A stretch of 64,000 nucleotides of DNA from Brassica napus (GCF_020379485.1 NC_063436.1:22380423-22444422), one strand, 5' to 3'. Shown: positions 1-11,925, counted from the stretch's first letter. Numbers and translations are program-made. Notes: generated by a model from the letters alone, not told the origin.

Positions 1-158
1 TTTACCACTAAATGAAAAATAATTTTCTAACGAGGCCTAAGATATAAACCTCTCATCTTTGTTTAGTCAAACATTAACAACTCTGTTGGCAAAAAAAAAA
101 AGAACAACTCTGTTGGCAACAATAATTGAATTTAATTAGGACTGACAGTGACAGATTA

Positions 159-442
159 GAGCATCTCCATCAGTAAACTTAGGGGAGCTCGATTTCCAAG
201 ACAATTTTAATGATTTTTTATTTTTTTTTATTTTTTTTTTCGTTTAACTTTAAAAAAAAAAAAAAAAAATTAGGCAGACCAATAGTGGGCCGCCACGTGT
301 CGTGGGGCCCACGAAACAGTAGTGAACCGCCCCTTACGCAAGGAGTTGCAGGATACAGGTTCACAAAAAATTGTATATTATATTATTTTGTTTTCTTGGA
401 ATTTGTGTGAACTTCAGGTTAAAACCTTCAATGGGCATGCTC
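159..442. mobile_element. Harbinger/Tourist-like MITE upstream of AP-3 sigma
   Basis: A 284-bp non-coding element has terminal inverted repeats beginning GAGCAT (left GAGCATCTCCAT, right reverse complement GAGCATGCCCAT). It is flanked by TTA on both sides (156-158 and 443-445), the target duplication of PIF/Harbinger elements. It contains a GC-rich core around 288-330 with a CACGTG G-box, shared with the element at 11403-11648. It ends 215 bp before the AP-3 sigma start codon, so it may overlap that promoter. The superfamily call rests on TIR and TSD only. Confidence 0.7.
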
Positions 443-657
443 TTAGGGCACTAAAAATGTTGACACGTGGAAGTTTCTCATCGTGGGAAAGACTCCAAAT
501 CAGTCAGAAGGTTAGAGGTAAGATCATGAAAACGAGGACACGTGGAAGTTTCCCAATTACCTATGAAAGCCTCTGAATAAAACAGAAGGTTAGAGGAGGA
601 GTTCATCATCAAGGTCCAAACGAGATCGGAGTGTTGGAGTTTCAGGGATTGTGAAAG

Positions 658-1789
658 ATGATAAAGGCAGTGATGATGATGAACACACAAGGCAAGCCAC
701 GCCTAGCCAAATTCTACGACTTCTTGGTCCGTTGCTTAGTTCTTAAATTTTCAAAATTGGATCTAATCTACCACGACCGATTCTCTGATTTGGATTTTTG
801 ATTTTTTTTTTTGGTTTTAGCCTGTAGAGAAGCAACAAGAGCTCATCCGCGGCGTGTTCTCAGGTTTTAAAATTTTCCAATCAACAATAATCACCTCGAT
901 CGATCGCGTGTTATTAATTTATCGATCATGTGTTGACAGTGTTGAGCAGCAGACCTGAGAACGTAAGCAACTTTCTGGAGATTGATTCATTGTTTGGTCC
1001 GGTAATGCAATGCCTTCTTCATCAATTAATTAAAAAAAAATCAAAAACTTTGTGGTATGTACTTAATGTTTGAATCATTTTGGTTTGCAGGATTCTCGGC
1101 TTGTGTACAAACACTATGCTACTCTCTACTTCGTGCTTGTATTTGATGGATCAGAAAATGAGCTTGCTATGCTTGATCTCATTCAAGGTAAAGTTTGTGT
1201 AGAGAGATATGGGTGTGTTCCTGTACTTTTGATTGACATTGTGTTGTTGATCAAGTCTCTGATGTTAAAAAAAAATATGAATGATTTGCCTATTCTCCTG
1301 CTCATTGGTTTGTCCTCTTCAATGCTAGTGAAAAAAAATGATTTCATAGTATGATGATGACTTCAGTTTGATGCTTGCGTTTGTAGTTCTTGTTGAAACA
1401 CTGGACAAATGCTTCAGCAATGTTTGTGAACTCGACATTGTGTTCAACTACAGCAAGGTAACTGGTATCACGCGGAATACGTGTTTAGTACAACACCCTG
1501 GTGCTGCATAAACTTGTTAGTAGTAGTGATTTGGTTCGCAATTGTTGCAGATGCACACAGTGTTAGATGAGATTGTGTTTGGAGGACAGGTACTGGAAAC
1601 TAGGTCCGATGAAGTCATGAAGGCTGTTGAAGAAATATCAAAGTAGTTCCCTCTTCCCCCTCTATCTCTCTCTCTTTTTCTACTGGTGATAAACAGATTC
1701 ACTTTCGGGCATTTTGCAGATCAGAGGCTGCCTCAAACTCGATTTCACTTGTCCCCAAGTCTGTTTCCGGGTGGCGAGGAGGCCGATAG
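658..1789 (+). CDS. AP-3 complex subunit sigma (sigma-adaptin, At3g50860 orthologue)
   Basis: This is the small sigma subunit of the AP-3 adaptor complex, which in plants sorts cargo from the Golgi/endosome to the vacuole. Seven exons join as 658-726, 821-863, 940-1001, 1091-1187, 1387-1457, 1551-1642 and 1720-1789, all with GT-AG introns. They give 504 nt, or 167 residues plus stop, the usual sigma-adaptin length. The protein starts MIKAVMMMNTQGKPRLAKFY and contains the typical longin-fold sequence RLVYKHYATLYFVLVFD, then FGGQVLET and the C-terminal helix EVMKAVEEISK; together these match AP-3 rather than AP-1 or AP-2 sigma. Only exon 4 with retained intron is long enough to look like a single ORF. 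The gene appears intact. A copia retrotransposon sits 217 bp past the stop, possibly in or just after the 3' UTR. It is followed in Arabidopsis by HAN, which here is 41 kb away. Confidence 0.95.
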
Positions 1790-2005
1790 CTTCAAAACTT
1801 GCCTGAACCGTGACAGACAACAATTCAGATTCCAAACTATTTTAAAAATGTTTTTTTTTTCAGGTCTCGAAAAATACTTCATCACACTTTGTAACTCGTT
1901 TCATCTTTTTGGTGTTTTGTTCATATGACATTGTTTTCTCCTTTTGACTCTTGTCCTGCGAGTCCGAGCGTTTAATGTTTGCTTGAAAATGAGAGTCAAT
2001 GCACC
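1790..2005 (+). other. AP-3 sigma 3' flank up to the copia insertion
   Basis: AT-rich sequence expected to contain the AP-3 sigma 3' UTR. No clear polyadenylation signal could be fixed. It ends at the 5-bp target duplication GCACC (2001-2005) of the copia element, whose second copy is at 6397-6401, where the interrupted flank resumes. Confidence 0.5.
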
Positions 2006-2147
2006 TGAAAGTCTGTGAATTTCCTTGCTTTATTGATTGAGTATACAAACGAATATATGGACAAGACTGTTACGATCACAAACGATCTATCCTATATTAC
2101 AGGAGATTAGTTTGAACTGAATACAGAATATTAGGAATATTCTTTCA
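2006..2147 (-). repeat. 3' LTR of the first copia element
   Basis: 142-bp direct repeat with TG...CA ends, 139 of 142 bases identical to 6255-6396. It is very short for a copia LTR. Confidence 0.95.
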
Positions 2148-5100
2148 CCCTCCCTCAGGCTGGACGTCGGAGCTTCGAACGGTCAGGCTGTCACGGAAAG
2201 TTGTGAACAGAGAAGATGGGAGTCCTTTGGTAAAGATATCAGCATATTGGAAAGCTGTTGGTACGAGAAGCACTTTGACTTCTTCCAAAGCTACTTTTTC
2301 CCAGACAAAGTGGAGATCCAGTTCCACATGTTTTGTTCTTTGATGTTTTACTGGATTGGAGGAGAGGTACACGGAGCTGACATTGTCGCAGAATATTAGA
2401 GTTGCTTTTGTTATCGGAACGTGAAGCTCAAGAAGGAGGTTCCGGAGCCAGCATGTCTCAGCTACAGTGTTTGCAACGCCTCTGTATTCAGCTTCGGCAC
2501 TGCTTCTGGATACTGTCTGTTGTCGCTTTGAAGACCAGGAGATGAGGTTGTCTCCTAGATAAACGCAATATCCAGAGGTCGAACGGCGTGTGTCAGGACA
2601 GCCGGCCCAGTCTGCATCGGAAAACGAAGTCAGTGAGGTTACAGAGGATTTGTATAGCTGAAGACCGAGAGTATTGGTTCCTTGTAAGTATCTGATGATG
2701 TGTATCAGAGCGGTGAGGTGTTGAACACACGGGTCGTGCATGAAGAGATAGCATTGTTGAACGCCGTAAGCGATATCAGGGCGTGTGAAAGTGAGGTATT
2801 GAAGCGCGCCAGCCAGGCTTCTGTACTGTGTTGGATTCTTTAGTTTGTCACCTCCTTCCGCTGTTCTATTATCTCCGTTGCATAAGATTGTTGAGAGAGG
2901 AGGATTCCAGCTTTTTGTATTCTACTTTGATCCCGAGAAAGTAAGTCAACGGTCCCATGTCTGTCATTGGGAATTCAGTATTGAGGCTTGCTGTGATGCG
3001 TGAGAGCAAGGCGGGGCTTGAACCTGTAAGGACAATTGCATCAACATAAAGTAACAGGTAAGCAATGTCTTACCCGCAACTATAAACAAAGAGTGATGCA
3101 TCTGATTTTGTGGAGACAAAACCAAGCCGATGAAGGTAGCTGCTGAATCTGGCGTTCCATGCCCTTGGGGCTTGTTAGAGGCCATAGAGAGCCTTGTTGA
3201 GCTTGCAGACGTAGTGAGGATGTTCTTTGTCAACAAACCCCGGGGGCTGGTGCATGTAGACAGTCTCAGAGATGTGGCCGTGGAGAAAAGCATTCTGGAC
3301 GTCTAGTTGTTTCAGTTCCCAGCCCTTGCTTAGCGCTAAGTTGAGGACTGTTCTGATTGTTGATGGCTTTACAACTGGACTGAATGTTTCATCATAGTCA
3401 ACACCAGCTGCTTGAGACTTTCCATTAGCAACCAACCTCGCTTTGTGCCGCCTATGGACTCCATCTGCATCATATTTATGCTTGTACAACCATAGAGAAT
3501 TAATAATGTTAGCTCCATGAGGTCTTGGTACAAGACTCCAAGTCTTATTCTTAACCTGAGCACCGTACTCATCAGCCATGGCAGGATTCCAGTTAGGGTC
3601 AGCTAAAGCTTTTTGATGAGTGGTGGGAAGTCTGGATACAGAAGAGGTGTATAGGTTGAAAATTTTCTTGGGTTTAACGATACCAGCTTGGCCACGAGTT
3701 GTCATGCGAGCAGGAGCAGGGTTAACCACTCGAGCAGGTTGACTGATCGAAGCTTGAGGCAGAGCTGGGGCAACTGTTTCAGCTGGTACGTGAGGTACTA
3801 AACTGGACTCAAGAATTGATTTGAAAACCGGAGAGGGTTGGTCATTGGGATCCAGAAAGCCGTAAGTATTGTTTGTAGTTTCGCTTTTGGCTGCAGGGAA
3901 AGAGTTTTCATCGAAAATCACGTGACGTGATATGATTATTCGATTTGTTTGCAGATCAAGGCAACGATAGCCACAGTGTTGAGAGGGATACCCAAGAAAT
4001 AGGCACGGTCTGGAGCGAGGAGAGAGTTTATGAGCATGAGAATGGTTTATATTTGGGTAACAGAGGGATCCGAAAACTCTTAAGTGATCGTAAGAAGGTG
4101 TTTGGCCAAAAAGAAGAGTGTGAGGAGTTTTGTTACCTATGGCCGAGGAAGGCAAGATGTTTAGGACATGAGCAGCAGTGTGTAAAGCCTCGACCCAGTA
4201 AGTAGGAGACATTTTGGCTTGGAACAACAAGGTTCGAATGGCATTATTGATGGTTCTGATCATCCTTTCAGATTTTCCATTTTGTTGGGAGGTATGAGGA
4301 CATGAGTACCGAACATTGATCCCATTTGTAGCAAAATGCTCGAAGAAGTTTTTGTTTTTGTATTCACCTCCATTGTCACATTGGAAGGCTTTGATTGATG
4401 ACTTGAACTGTGTTTTCACAAGAGAAGAGAAATGTAAGAATTTTGCGAAAACATCACTTTTATTTCTGATTGGATAAACCCATAAGTAATGAGAGAAGTC
4501 ATCAAGGAAAAGCACATAATATTTTATCCCACTTAAGCTTAAAACAGGAGATGTCCAGAGATCACTGTGAATAAGATCAAAAGGTGCCAAACTTTTATTA
4601 CTGGACTTGTAAAATGGAAGTTTAATGTGTTTCCCAAGTTGACAAGCATCACAAAACGAGATGTTGTCCTTATTACAAATTAAGGAACGAGAAGAAATCA
4701 AAGACCGTAGAGTGTCATTATTCGAATGAATCAACCTTCTGTGCCAGAGAGAGGGTGTCTCAGCAACGAAAGAGTAATGTTGACGAGACTTATTGAGAGA
4801 GGACGACACATGATATAGGTCTCCGGAGGATTCACTGCGGAGCAGGGTTTTCCGCGACTGCAGACCCTTCACAGAAAAACCAAATGGATCAAACTCTACG
4901 GAACACCAATTATCAGTTGTGAATTTACGAACTGAAATAAGATTTTTAACAATTTGAGGAGCCACAAGAACATTTTTGAGAGCAAGAGATCTGTTTTTGC
5001 AAGGAATGAAAGAGTTACCAGAGGAGTTTATAGGAATAGAAGAACCGTTACCAACCACCACTGAGTTTCCGGTGTTCCTTTTAAGGACAGATTGGAGTAT

Positions 5101-6156
5101 ACCTGAGGACGACGCTAGATGAGATGATGCGCCGGAGTCCATGTACCAGTTTGATGATGGCTCTGCTAATGTCATCGTGTTGAATGATTCCGCAAAGTCA
5201 GTTGTTGGTTGCAGTCCATATTCCGCCAAGTTTGCCTCGTGAGTGTTAGGACGCGGGGTGAACGGACGTTGGTTGAAGCTGTTTGACGGCGGCATCATCC
5301 ATGGTGTAGGCTGAGGTTGCTGCCAGTTGTTGTACTGTGGAGGCCAGTACTGCGGAGGCATGCCCCAGTTGCCGTAGTTCTGACGATATTGATGGTTGAA
5401 GTTGTTGAAGCGCCCACGCCCGCGGTATCCCCGTTTGTTGCCTCTATTATTGCGCTGCTGATTGCATTGTTGATTGTTGCTTTGTTTGGGAGTTGGATCA
5501 GAGACAACAAGAGCTGTGGATGAGGAGGAGTGATCCGAGTGTGCGATGGTCACTTTGTTCGGTTTCTTGAGACATGTCTCTTCCATTTCCAGCATGTTTC
5601 TAGCATCCTCAAACGATGGGAAAGGTTTTTGATGTTTAATCACGTTGATGATGTGATCATACTTTTCATTAAGACCGTTGAGCATATACATTACCAAGGT
5701 CTTGTCGCTGACTGGTGCTTCGACGTTCTCCAGTAAGTCAGCGATGGACTTTAGGCTTTGCGAGTAATCGTGAACAGAGAGGTCTCCGATCTCCTTGGTA
5801 TGGAGGTCGTTTTCCAGCTGAATCGCTCTAGCCTCTTTGTTGTTACGAAACTGATTTTCGACGCGAAGCCATACGTCTCGTGCGGTTCCTCCTGCTTTGA
5901 AAGAGGTTTTGAAGAGTGGAGGAGCTAAGGTGCCGTAAAGCCAAAGCTTCACGAGTCCATCTTTCTTCTTCCAAGGCAAGTCGTCATCATCTTGAGGAAC
6001 CGAGGTACCATCGACATGTCCTAAGACATCGAAGGCCAAGCAGTGAGTTAAGAATAACTCACGCCATGCGTCATAGTTAAAGACGTCAAGGTCTAGAACG
6101 ACAGGAATGTGGTGTTTGATATTAGTAACACCAAACGCACGCTCAACCGCTGCCAT
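2145..6156 (-). pseudogene. Copia gag-pol polyprotein, broken in reverse transcriptase
   Basis: Translation starts at 6156 (MAAVERAF) and stays open for 993 codons. In order it shows a gag domain of the UBN2 type with an RG-rich and Q/N/P-rich tail but no visible CCHC knuckle, an aspartic protease motif DSGASSHL near residue 340, the integrase zinc region (WHRRLIHS ... CDAC), the integrase core beginning HSDLWTSP near residue 527 with the D, D and E residues, and the start of reverse transcriptase ([10 protein letters not shown]). An in-frame TAA at 3175-3177 replaces the Lys codon of the conserved ALYGLKQAPRAW. Beyond it the frame continues with a second stop near 3074, and the catalytic YVDD reads YVDA. 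A further stop lies near 2863, with apparent sequence loss after it. RNase H resumes (DADWAGCPDTRRSTSG, SSAEAEYRG) to 2145. The coding capacity is lost. Confidence 0.93.
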
Positions 6157-6242
6157 GAGGCTTGAATTGGAGACGTAGCAAATCGATGCTAAGAGAAAAT
6201 AAAAAAGAAGAAGAAGTAAATTGTTGGATCAGACTAGAGCTA

Positions 6243-6254
6243 GCTCTGATACCA
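6243..6254 (-). other. Primer-binding site (tRNA-iMet) of first copia element
   Basis: TGGTATCAGAGC on the minus strand directly follows the 5' LTR. This is the standard primer site of plant copia elements, complementary to the 3' end of initiator methionine tRNA. Confidence 0.9.
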
Positions 6255-6396
6255 TGAAAGTCTGTGAATTTCCTTGGTTTATTGATTGAGTATACAAACG
6301 TATATATGGACAAGACTGTTACGATCACAAGCGATCTATCCTATATTACAGGAGATTAGTTTGAACTGAATACAGAATATTAGGAATATTCTTTCA
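6255..6396 (-). repeat. 5' LTR of the first copia element
   Basis: 142-bp LTR with TG...CA ends. It is followed by the target duplication GCACC at 6397-6401. Three substitutions separate it from the other LTR. Confidence 0.95.
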
Positions 6397-7092
6397 GCAC
6401 CAACGTAAGTGGGCCTGAGAATCGTAATTGTAAAATTAAACTGCATGCTGTTTAGCAATATAAAAAACGGCTAGAAGTTGATTTCTAAAAACGTGAAGTG
6501 GTGATAGAATAGAAAATCATTTTTAAACATTATTAAACATTATTTTATGAATGAAGTGATTTGCGTATACAATAGAACCTCTATAAATTAATACTCGATA
6601 AATTAATAATCTTTATAAATTAATAAATTTCATCGGTCTCAACTTGGACCGGTGTAAAATATGACACAAATCGATAAAATAATAAGATAATAATATTTGT
6701 AAAACTCTCATGTAAATATATAATCCCACTAAAATCATAAATTAATAATCTATCTATATATTGTTTTTATAAAAGTACAAATTAAACATTATATTGTTGT
6801 TTTTATATTGACAATGAAAATGCCTCGATTTTTCTTAATATTTCAATATATTTTGGTAATATTTAGTGAAATTATATTAAAACCAAATAACAATTCTATA
6901 AAACATAAAAATATAGACCAAATAAGATAAAAAAAAACTATAAAAGTCAAATTTCTAAAATTTAAATAATTTATATGCGGTAAAATCAAATATTTTCTTA
7001 TTTTATAAATAAAAATATTTAAAAATAGAAAATAATTTTAAAAGAAAACTTTTGTAAATTAATATTTCTATAAATTAATAAAAAATTTAAGT

Positions 7093-9735
7093 GGATAAGA
7101 GTTTCATGGCCATTAAGACTGATATGTCTAAGGCTTATGATAGAGTGGAGTGGAGCTTCCTCGAGATTCTCTTGGAGAAAATGGGTTTTGACAGAATTTG
7201 GATACATTGGATCATGGGTTGTGTGAGCTCTGTTTCTTACTCGGTTCTTCTCAATGGTAATTCACACGGCTTCATCAAACCGGAACGAGGCATTAGGCAA
7301 GGAGACCCGCTCTCTCCCTTCCTATTTATCCTCTGCGCTGAAGCTTTAGTGAACTGCCTTAACCACTCAGAAGCGAATGGGAGAATCAATGGTATTAGAT
7401 TGGCGGCTACGGGCCCTTCAGTTCATCATCTCCTATTCGCTGATGATAGCCTACTGATGTGTAGAGCTAGTGTGGAGGATGCTCTGGAAATCTCACGCTG
7501 CCTTAAATTATATGGTGATGCATCGGGTCAGATGATAAATCAGCAGAAATCCTCTATTATCTTTGGATCTAATGTCCCTGAGGAAATCAAAATGGAGGTC
7601 AAAGTAGCTCTTGGAATCGATACGGAAGGAGGAGAGGGTTCCTACCTTGGCTTACCTGAATGTTTCAGTGGTTCCAAGAGGAAGTTACTTAGCTTTCTCC
7701 GCGAAAAGCTTCATGGCCGGCTGAACGGTTGGTTCTCAAAGGCACTATCTCAAGGTGGCAAAGAGATATTACTAAAATCCATTTGTCTGGCTCTGCCGAT
7801 CTACGCTATGACATGTTTCAAGCTTCCTAAAGATACATGTGAAAGAATGACCAGTGCTATGATTCAGTTTTGGTGGAGCAGTGGCAATAATAAGAGCAAA
7901 ATTGCTTGGGTTGCTTGGCAGAAACTATGCAAGTCTAAAGAGGTTGGTGGACTTGGTTTTCATGATCTCGAGAAGTTTAACCAAGCCCTGTTAGGCAAGC
8001 AGGCTTGGCGTCTCTGGAGCTCTCCTAACTCTCTACTGGCGCAAATACTCAAACATCGTTACCATAAGAACTGTAACTTCCTTGATAGTTCTGTTGGTAC
8101 GAGACCCTCATACGCTTGGAGGAGTATCCTTCATGGGAGAGAGCTTCTTGCGAAAGGTCTGTTGCGGTCTATTGGCAGTGGTGAGAACACTCTTGTGTGG
8201 CAAGAAAATTGGCTGCTTGATGATCTACCTCGAGTTCCCAACTACAGACAAGAAGCTCCGGTGGATCTCACGTTGAAGGTTTCTGATCTTATCGATGTTC
8301 ATTCTGGCCAATGGATAGTGCCACGTGTTAGAGAGACGTTTAGTCCTGATGATGTGCGACTTGTCCTCAACACCAAGATCAACCCCTCACGTCACGATAA
8401 TACGATCTGGTGCTTCACAAAAAGTGGACAATATTCGTCGAAGAGCGGCTACAAACTCCTCGCGGACTTACAGGAGATGAACTCTCCTTTCCCAGCCTTG
8501 CCCCCCATTGAAAAACAGCTCTGGTCTGATCTATGGAGAACAAAAACATCCCCTAAACTCAGACATTTTCTGTGGCGCGCTCTATCTGGAGCTTTGGCGG
8601 TGAAGGAAAGATTACGTACTAGAGGCATCCACCTTGACACTACATGTGTATCTTGTGGGTCAGCGTCAGAATCTATTTGTCATGTTCTATTCCAGTGTAG
8701 GTATGCGCAGGAAGTATGGTCTCTATCCGGTATTCCTCCTCCTACTGCTGGCTACTCTCAGACATCGATGTTCTTAAACCTTTTCCATCTCTTGAAGTGT
8801 AGCAGAAACCCGTCCCTCTCCTTGGGTGTGCGTCTCGCGTTTCCATGGGTCCTATGGCATATATGGAAAGCTAGAAATGGCTTTATCTTTGAGCATGTGA
8901 GAATGGAGCCTTCCCTGGTTCTATCTCGAGCTATGGAAGAAGCGGGTATGTGGCTTACTGTTAACTCATGTGTTGAGTCGACTGCAACCCCTGCTGTGGC
9001 ACCTACAATTGAGACACCTAAGAGAACCTGGTCCAAACCTCCCCAAGGTTTGCTTAAGTGCAATGTTGGAACCTCTTGGCAACCCAGCAATCTTGGTAGT
9101 GGTGCGTCTTGGATTGTCAGAGATGAGATAGGTAATCCTGTGATACATAGCAGAAGAGCTTTCTCTGGTGTTCTTTCTGAGTTGGAAGCTTCGCTTCGCT
9201 CTCTTGCGTGGTCGATCATGGCGCTTTCTGATCTCCACCTTGACAAAGTGATCATTGAGTTCTCATGTGTTATGATGGCGGAAGCCCTGCTAAACCCTAC
9301 TAAGTTTCCTGAGGTCCAGTACTTAACTCAAGAAACTTTGCAATCTCTCCATCGTTTCTCAACCTATACCTTGAATCATGTTGAACCGGAGAAGAACAGA
9401 GTGGCTAAACTCATTGCAGTGAGTGTCACCAAGGATCAACGATATCAATCGTATGTGGCTCAAGGAGGCCCTGCTTGGTTGGCTCACACCATTCAAAGAG
9501 AGGCCCTGCCTCATGATCTATAGCCCCTAACAGGTGGCTCTGTGATCTCTACGGGTGTGCGAACAATCGCCTTTTAAGCACCTACTGGTGTCTTTTCCCT
9601 TTGCTGTTTTTTACTTTATGTCTCTACTCTCTATTGTTTCTTTGTTCTTCCTCCCAATCCTCTTATGTGAGGTGTGTGTTACATTTTTGGAGGTTTCTCT
9701 TTATAATTTGAATACAACCAGCGTCAAAAAAAAAA
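7093..9735 (+). mobile_element. 5'-truncated L1-type LINE inserted in the MITE
   Basis: A 15-bp direct repeat (ATAAAAAATTTAAGT at 7078-7092 and 9736-9750) brackets the insertion, and the 3' end finishes in a poly(A) run at 9726-9736. The element begins abruptly inside the reverse transcriptase domain, so the endonuclease, ORF1 and first RT motifs are absent: a typical incomplete target-primed reverse transcription product. A 3' UTR of about 200 bp follows the ORF stop at 9523. Confidence 0.93.
7094..9523 (+). pseudogene. LINE ORF2 fragment: reverse transcriptase, zf-RVT and RNase H-like region
   Basis: About 810 codons are open without a stop. Read from the element's left end, the fragment opens within RT (DMSKAYDRVEW), then RGIRQGDPLSPFLF, the catalytic FADD at about residues 116-119 and the YLGLPE thumb motif. 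The zf-RVT segment (LWRTKTSPKLRHFLWRALSG and the Cys/His group CVSCGSASESICHVLFQC) follows, then an RNase H-like tail. In the tail the usual first catalytic Asp of the KCNxD motif is Gly (KCNVGTSW), so RNase H is probably inactive. There is no native start: the apparent GTG start at 7091 is made by the target-site duplication joined to the element. The frame is unusually well kept for a dead-on-arrival copy, suggesting recent insertion. Confidence 0.92.
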
Positions 9736-9784
9736 ATAAAAAATTTAAGTTCCAACATTATTAATTTATATATGTTTTACTGTA

Positions 9785-11402
9785 TGTCATCATCACAATC
9801 TCTCAAGAGAAAAATAATAAGATGGATCAATCTAATTAAGATTACGACATTGTTTAAGACAATTATGACAAAAAATTCAATTACAAAAATATTAATAATA
9901 ATAATATGGCAATTACCATAATTAGAAATATACATGATACCATAATTAATATAAAAATTATAAGAATATAAATGATCATGTGTCAGTAAAAGTACTTTAC
10001 ATTATAGCATTTATAATATTTCAAAATCTGCAAACAATTTTTTTTTGCAAAATAATATGGGTTTCAGATTTGCAAAAGTTATCTACTTTGCAAAAATATA
10101 TTTCCGAAAATATAATATTAATTTGGGAAAATTGTGTCTTTACCATAATCTTAATAAATAATATAATATTATTTTTCAAAATTTATTACATGATGTTAAG
10201 ATTGTAACATGATTGATTTATTATATATATTTACCCTTCGGCAAAAAAATTAGCCATTTTAATAATGTTTATATCATATGAAAGATAACTTTCTTATAAA
10301 TATTTATATTTTATGGACGGTTAAATAAAAAGGCATATTTAAGTTTATTACTTAATTTAAAGATAAGCCTAATCGATTTTCTAAATTACTGACTATATTT
10401 AAAATTTTGTTGTAATAAAATAATTTAATTGAGTGATTAGCATTCCACTCACCAGGTTTAATAAATACTATTATATATTAAATATTTTTAACTAAAACCA
10501 ACAAAACTAAAAATTTCAAATTTATTTTTTAGAAGAAATAAAATAGTATAAATTACCATTTCAAAAAAATGAAAACAATTTTAGTAAATTAGCCTAAAAC
10601 CAAAAGTAATGAAAATATAATTTGAATAAAAAAATAAAATAATTTAAAAATATTTTTGCGCACTGTGCAGGAAACCATCTAGTTAACATATAAATATTAT
10701 TATTCTTGAAGATGATAATATACAGGAAGACTGAAGATTCAAAATGGTTGAAGTGCCAATTCATATCAAGATTATCATTCTGCTTTTTGAAATTCTTATG
10801 AGCAATCCCTGCATTTTCCAGTGACAGGCTTTTTGACCTTTTACTACCACCCATTAGATATATGCAGTGATGGATCTACCCATGATAATATATCTAGTTG
10901 TTTACCAAAAAAAAATATATCTAGTTTTCCATAAATAGTTTGATTCTTTCTTTTATTCATCATTATTTTTATTGGATATAATTTATTTCTAAATAATTCA
11001 TTTAGTTTTGTATAATTAAGTGACTAATTTTCTTGCATGTTTTTATTAACCAAAAATATTCGATCTAGGCTCTAAAGCATTCTTTAAAACAGTATCGAAC
11101 TTGGGACATAACAAAACTAACTTTTTGTAAGAAGCCACTATCAAAACGCATTATTGATATTTTTGCACGTTTAATGTGTTGGTATTATTTTAGTAATGAA
11201 AGTGAATATATATACATTGTTTGATTAATCTCTTAAAAACTAGAATTGATAGGCAAAACTCTAAGATTTAGATATATTTTAATCAACTTGATTATATTTA
11301 ATAATTATTTAAATAGACTGAAAATGTATATTTAGATTCGACACTTAAAAATATGTACGTATACTGAATATGCAAAGATACACGTAATTTTAAAGTTTAT
11401 AA
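9785..11402. other. AT-rich intergenic stretch with one possible Helitron 3' end
   Basis: No credible coding region was seen. The only structure noted is at about 10655-10683, where a GC-rich short imperfect hairpin (around GCGCACTGTGC) is followed by CTAG (10679-10682) and T, resembling a Helitron 3' end. No matching 5' end was found. The rest is AT-rich sequence with poly(A)/poly(T) runs. Confidence 0.4.
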
Positions 11403-11648
11403 GATCATACGCAACGGTAAGATTCATTGGAGTTTTTAGCGACAAGGGCATTTCGGATTAATCATAGATATTTTGGATTTAAAAAAAAATGACTATTCAC
11501 GGGCCGCCACGTAGTCAATAGGACCCGTGAACAGTATAACGATCAATACTTACCAAAGGATTTTAAGCACTCTTTTTTACACAAACTCCAAGAAAATGAG
11601 TTCTACACTCCCTAAAGACTCTCTCAAGAGCTCCCGTTGTGAATGTTC
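11403..11648. mobile_element. Harbinger-like MITE, relative of 159-442
   Basis: This 246-bp element is flanked by TAA on both sides (11400-11402, 11649-11651). The ends GATCATACGCAACGG and, reversed, GAACATTCACAACGG form an imperfect inverted repeat. The interior has the same order of features as the element at 159-442: a poly(A)-flanked core with CGGGCCGCCACGT, then CCCGTGAACAGT. It is a diverged member of that family. Confidence 0.6.
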
Positions 11649-11842
11649 TAATGGTTCAATAACTAATAGATTTCTATTCGGCAGTAATTAGATTGTTGCT
11701 TCTAATTCAATGATGAATTCTCTTTTTAAACAACTTTTTCTTACTAGTGTTTGTCTGTTTCCATATTATGATCCTAACGACTGAAGTAATGGTAACGGTG
11801 AAATAGTTTTGGGAGGGCGTTGTGGATCTCTAAAGTAGTTTC

Positions 11843-11925
11843 TTTTTTTTTTTTTTTTTTTTTTTGGTCAAACCTAACTTCATTAAAATCTTAAACAGAG
11901 CTGTTTACAATCCCAGAGGGAGAGT
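11843..11925 (-). mobile_element. Extremely 5'-truncated LINE tail
   Basis: A 20-bp perfect direct repeat (11823-11842 and 11926-11945, starting TGGATCTC) brackets only 83 bp. On the minus strand these are about 60 bp of LINE 3' end followed by a poly(A) tail of more than 20. This is a complete retroposition footprint with almost the whole element lost. Confidence 0.88.

Larger units (their letters stand above)
2006..6396 (-). mobile_element. Ty1/copia LTR retrotransposon, complete ends but decayed coding region
   Basis: The element is 4391 bp and lies on the minus strand. Both ends carry 142-bp LTRs starting TGAAAG and ending CTTTCA, flanked by the 5-bp duplication GCACC (2001-2005 and 6397-6401). 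The primer-binding site next to the 5' LTR (6243-6254 on the minus strand) reads TGGTATCAGAGC, matching initiator tRNA-Met. A polypurine tract (GAGGGAGGG on the minus strand, about 2148-2158) abuts the 3' LTR. The two LTRs differ at 3 of 142 positions, so the insertion is old relative to the copia element at 48384. Stops and an altered catalytic residue indicate it cannot move by itself. Confidence 0.96.
6570..9782. mobile_element. Emigrant-like (pogo/mariner) MITE, interrupted by a LINE
   Basis: The left end reads CAATAGAACCTCTATAAATT and the reverse complement of the right end reads CAGTAAAACATATATAAATT, a terminal inverted repeat resembling the Arabidopsis Emigrant MITE as I remember it. 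TA dinucleotides flank both ends (6568-6569 and 9783-9784), as expected for the Tc1/mariner/pogo group. Subtracting the LINE at 7093-9735 and one 15-bp duplication leaves about 555 bp, close to the recalled Emigrant length (about 540 bp). The interior is AT-rich and non-coding. Confidence 0.82.

Noticed and set aside
1070..1354. 94-codon open frame as a gene
   Set aside because: It is exon 4 of AP-3 sigma read through into its intron; the spliced model explains it.
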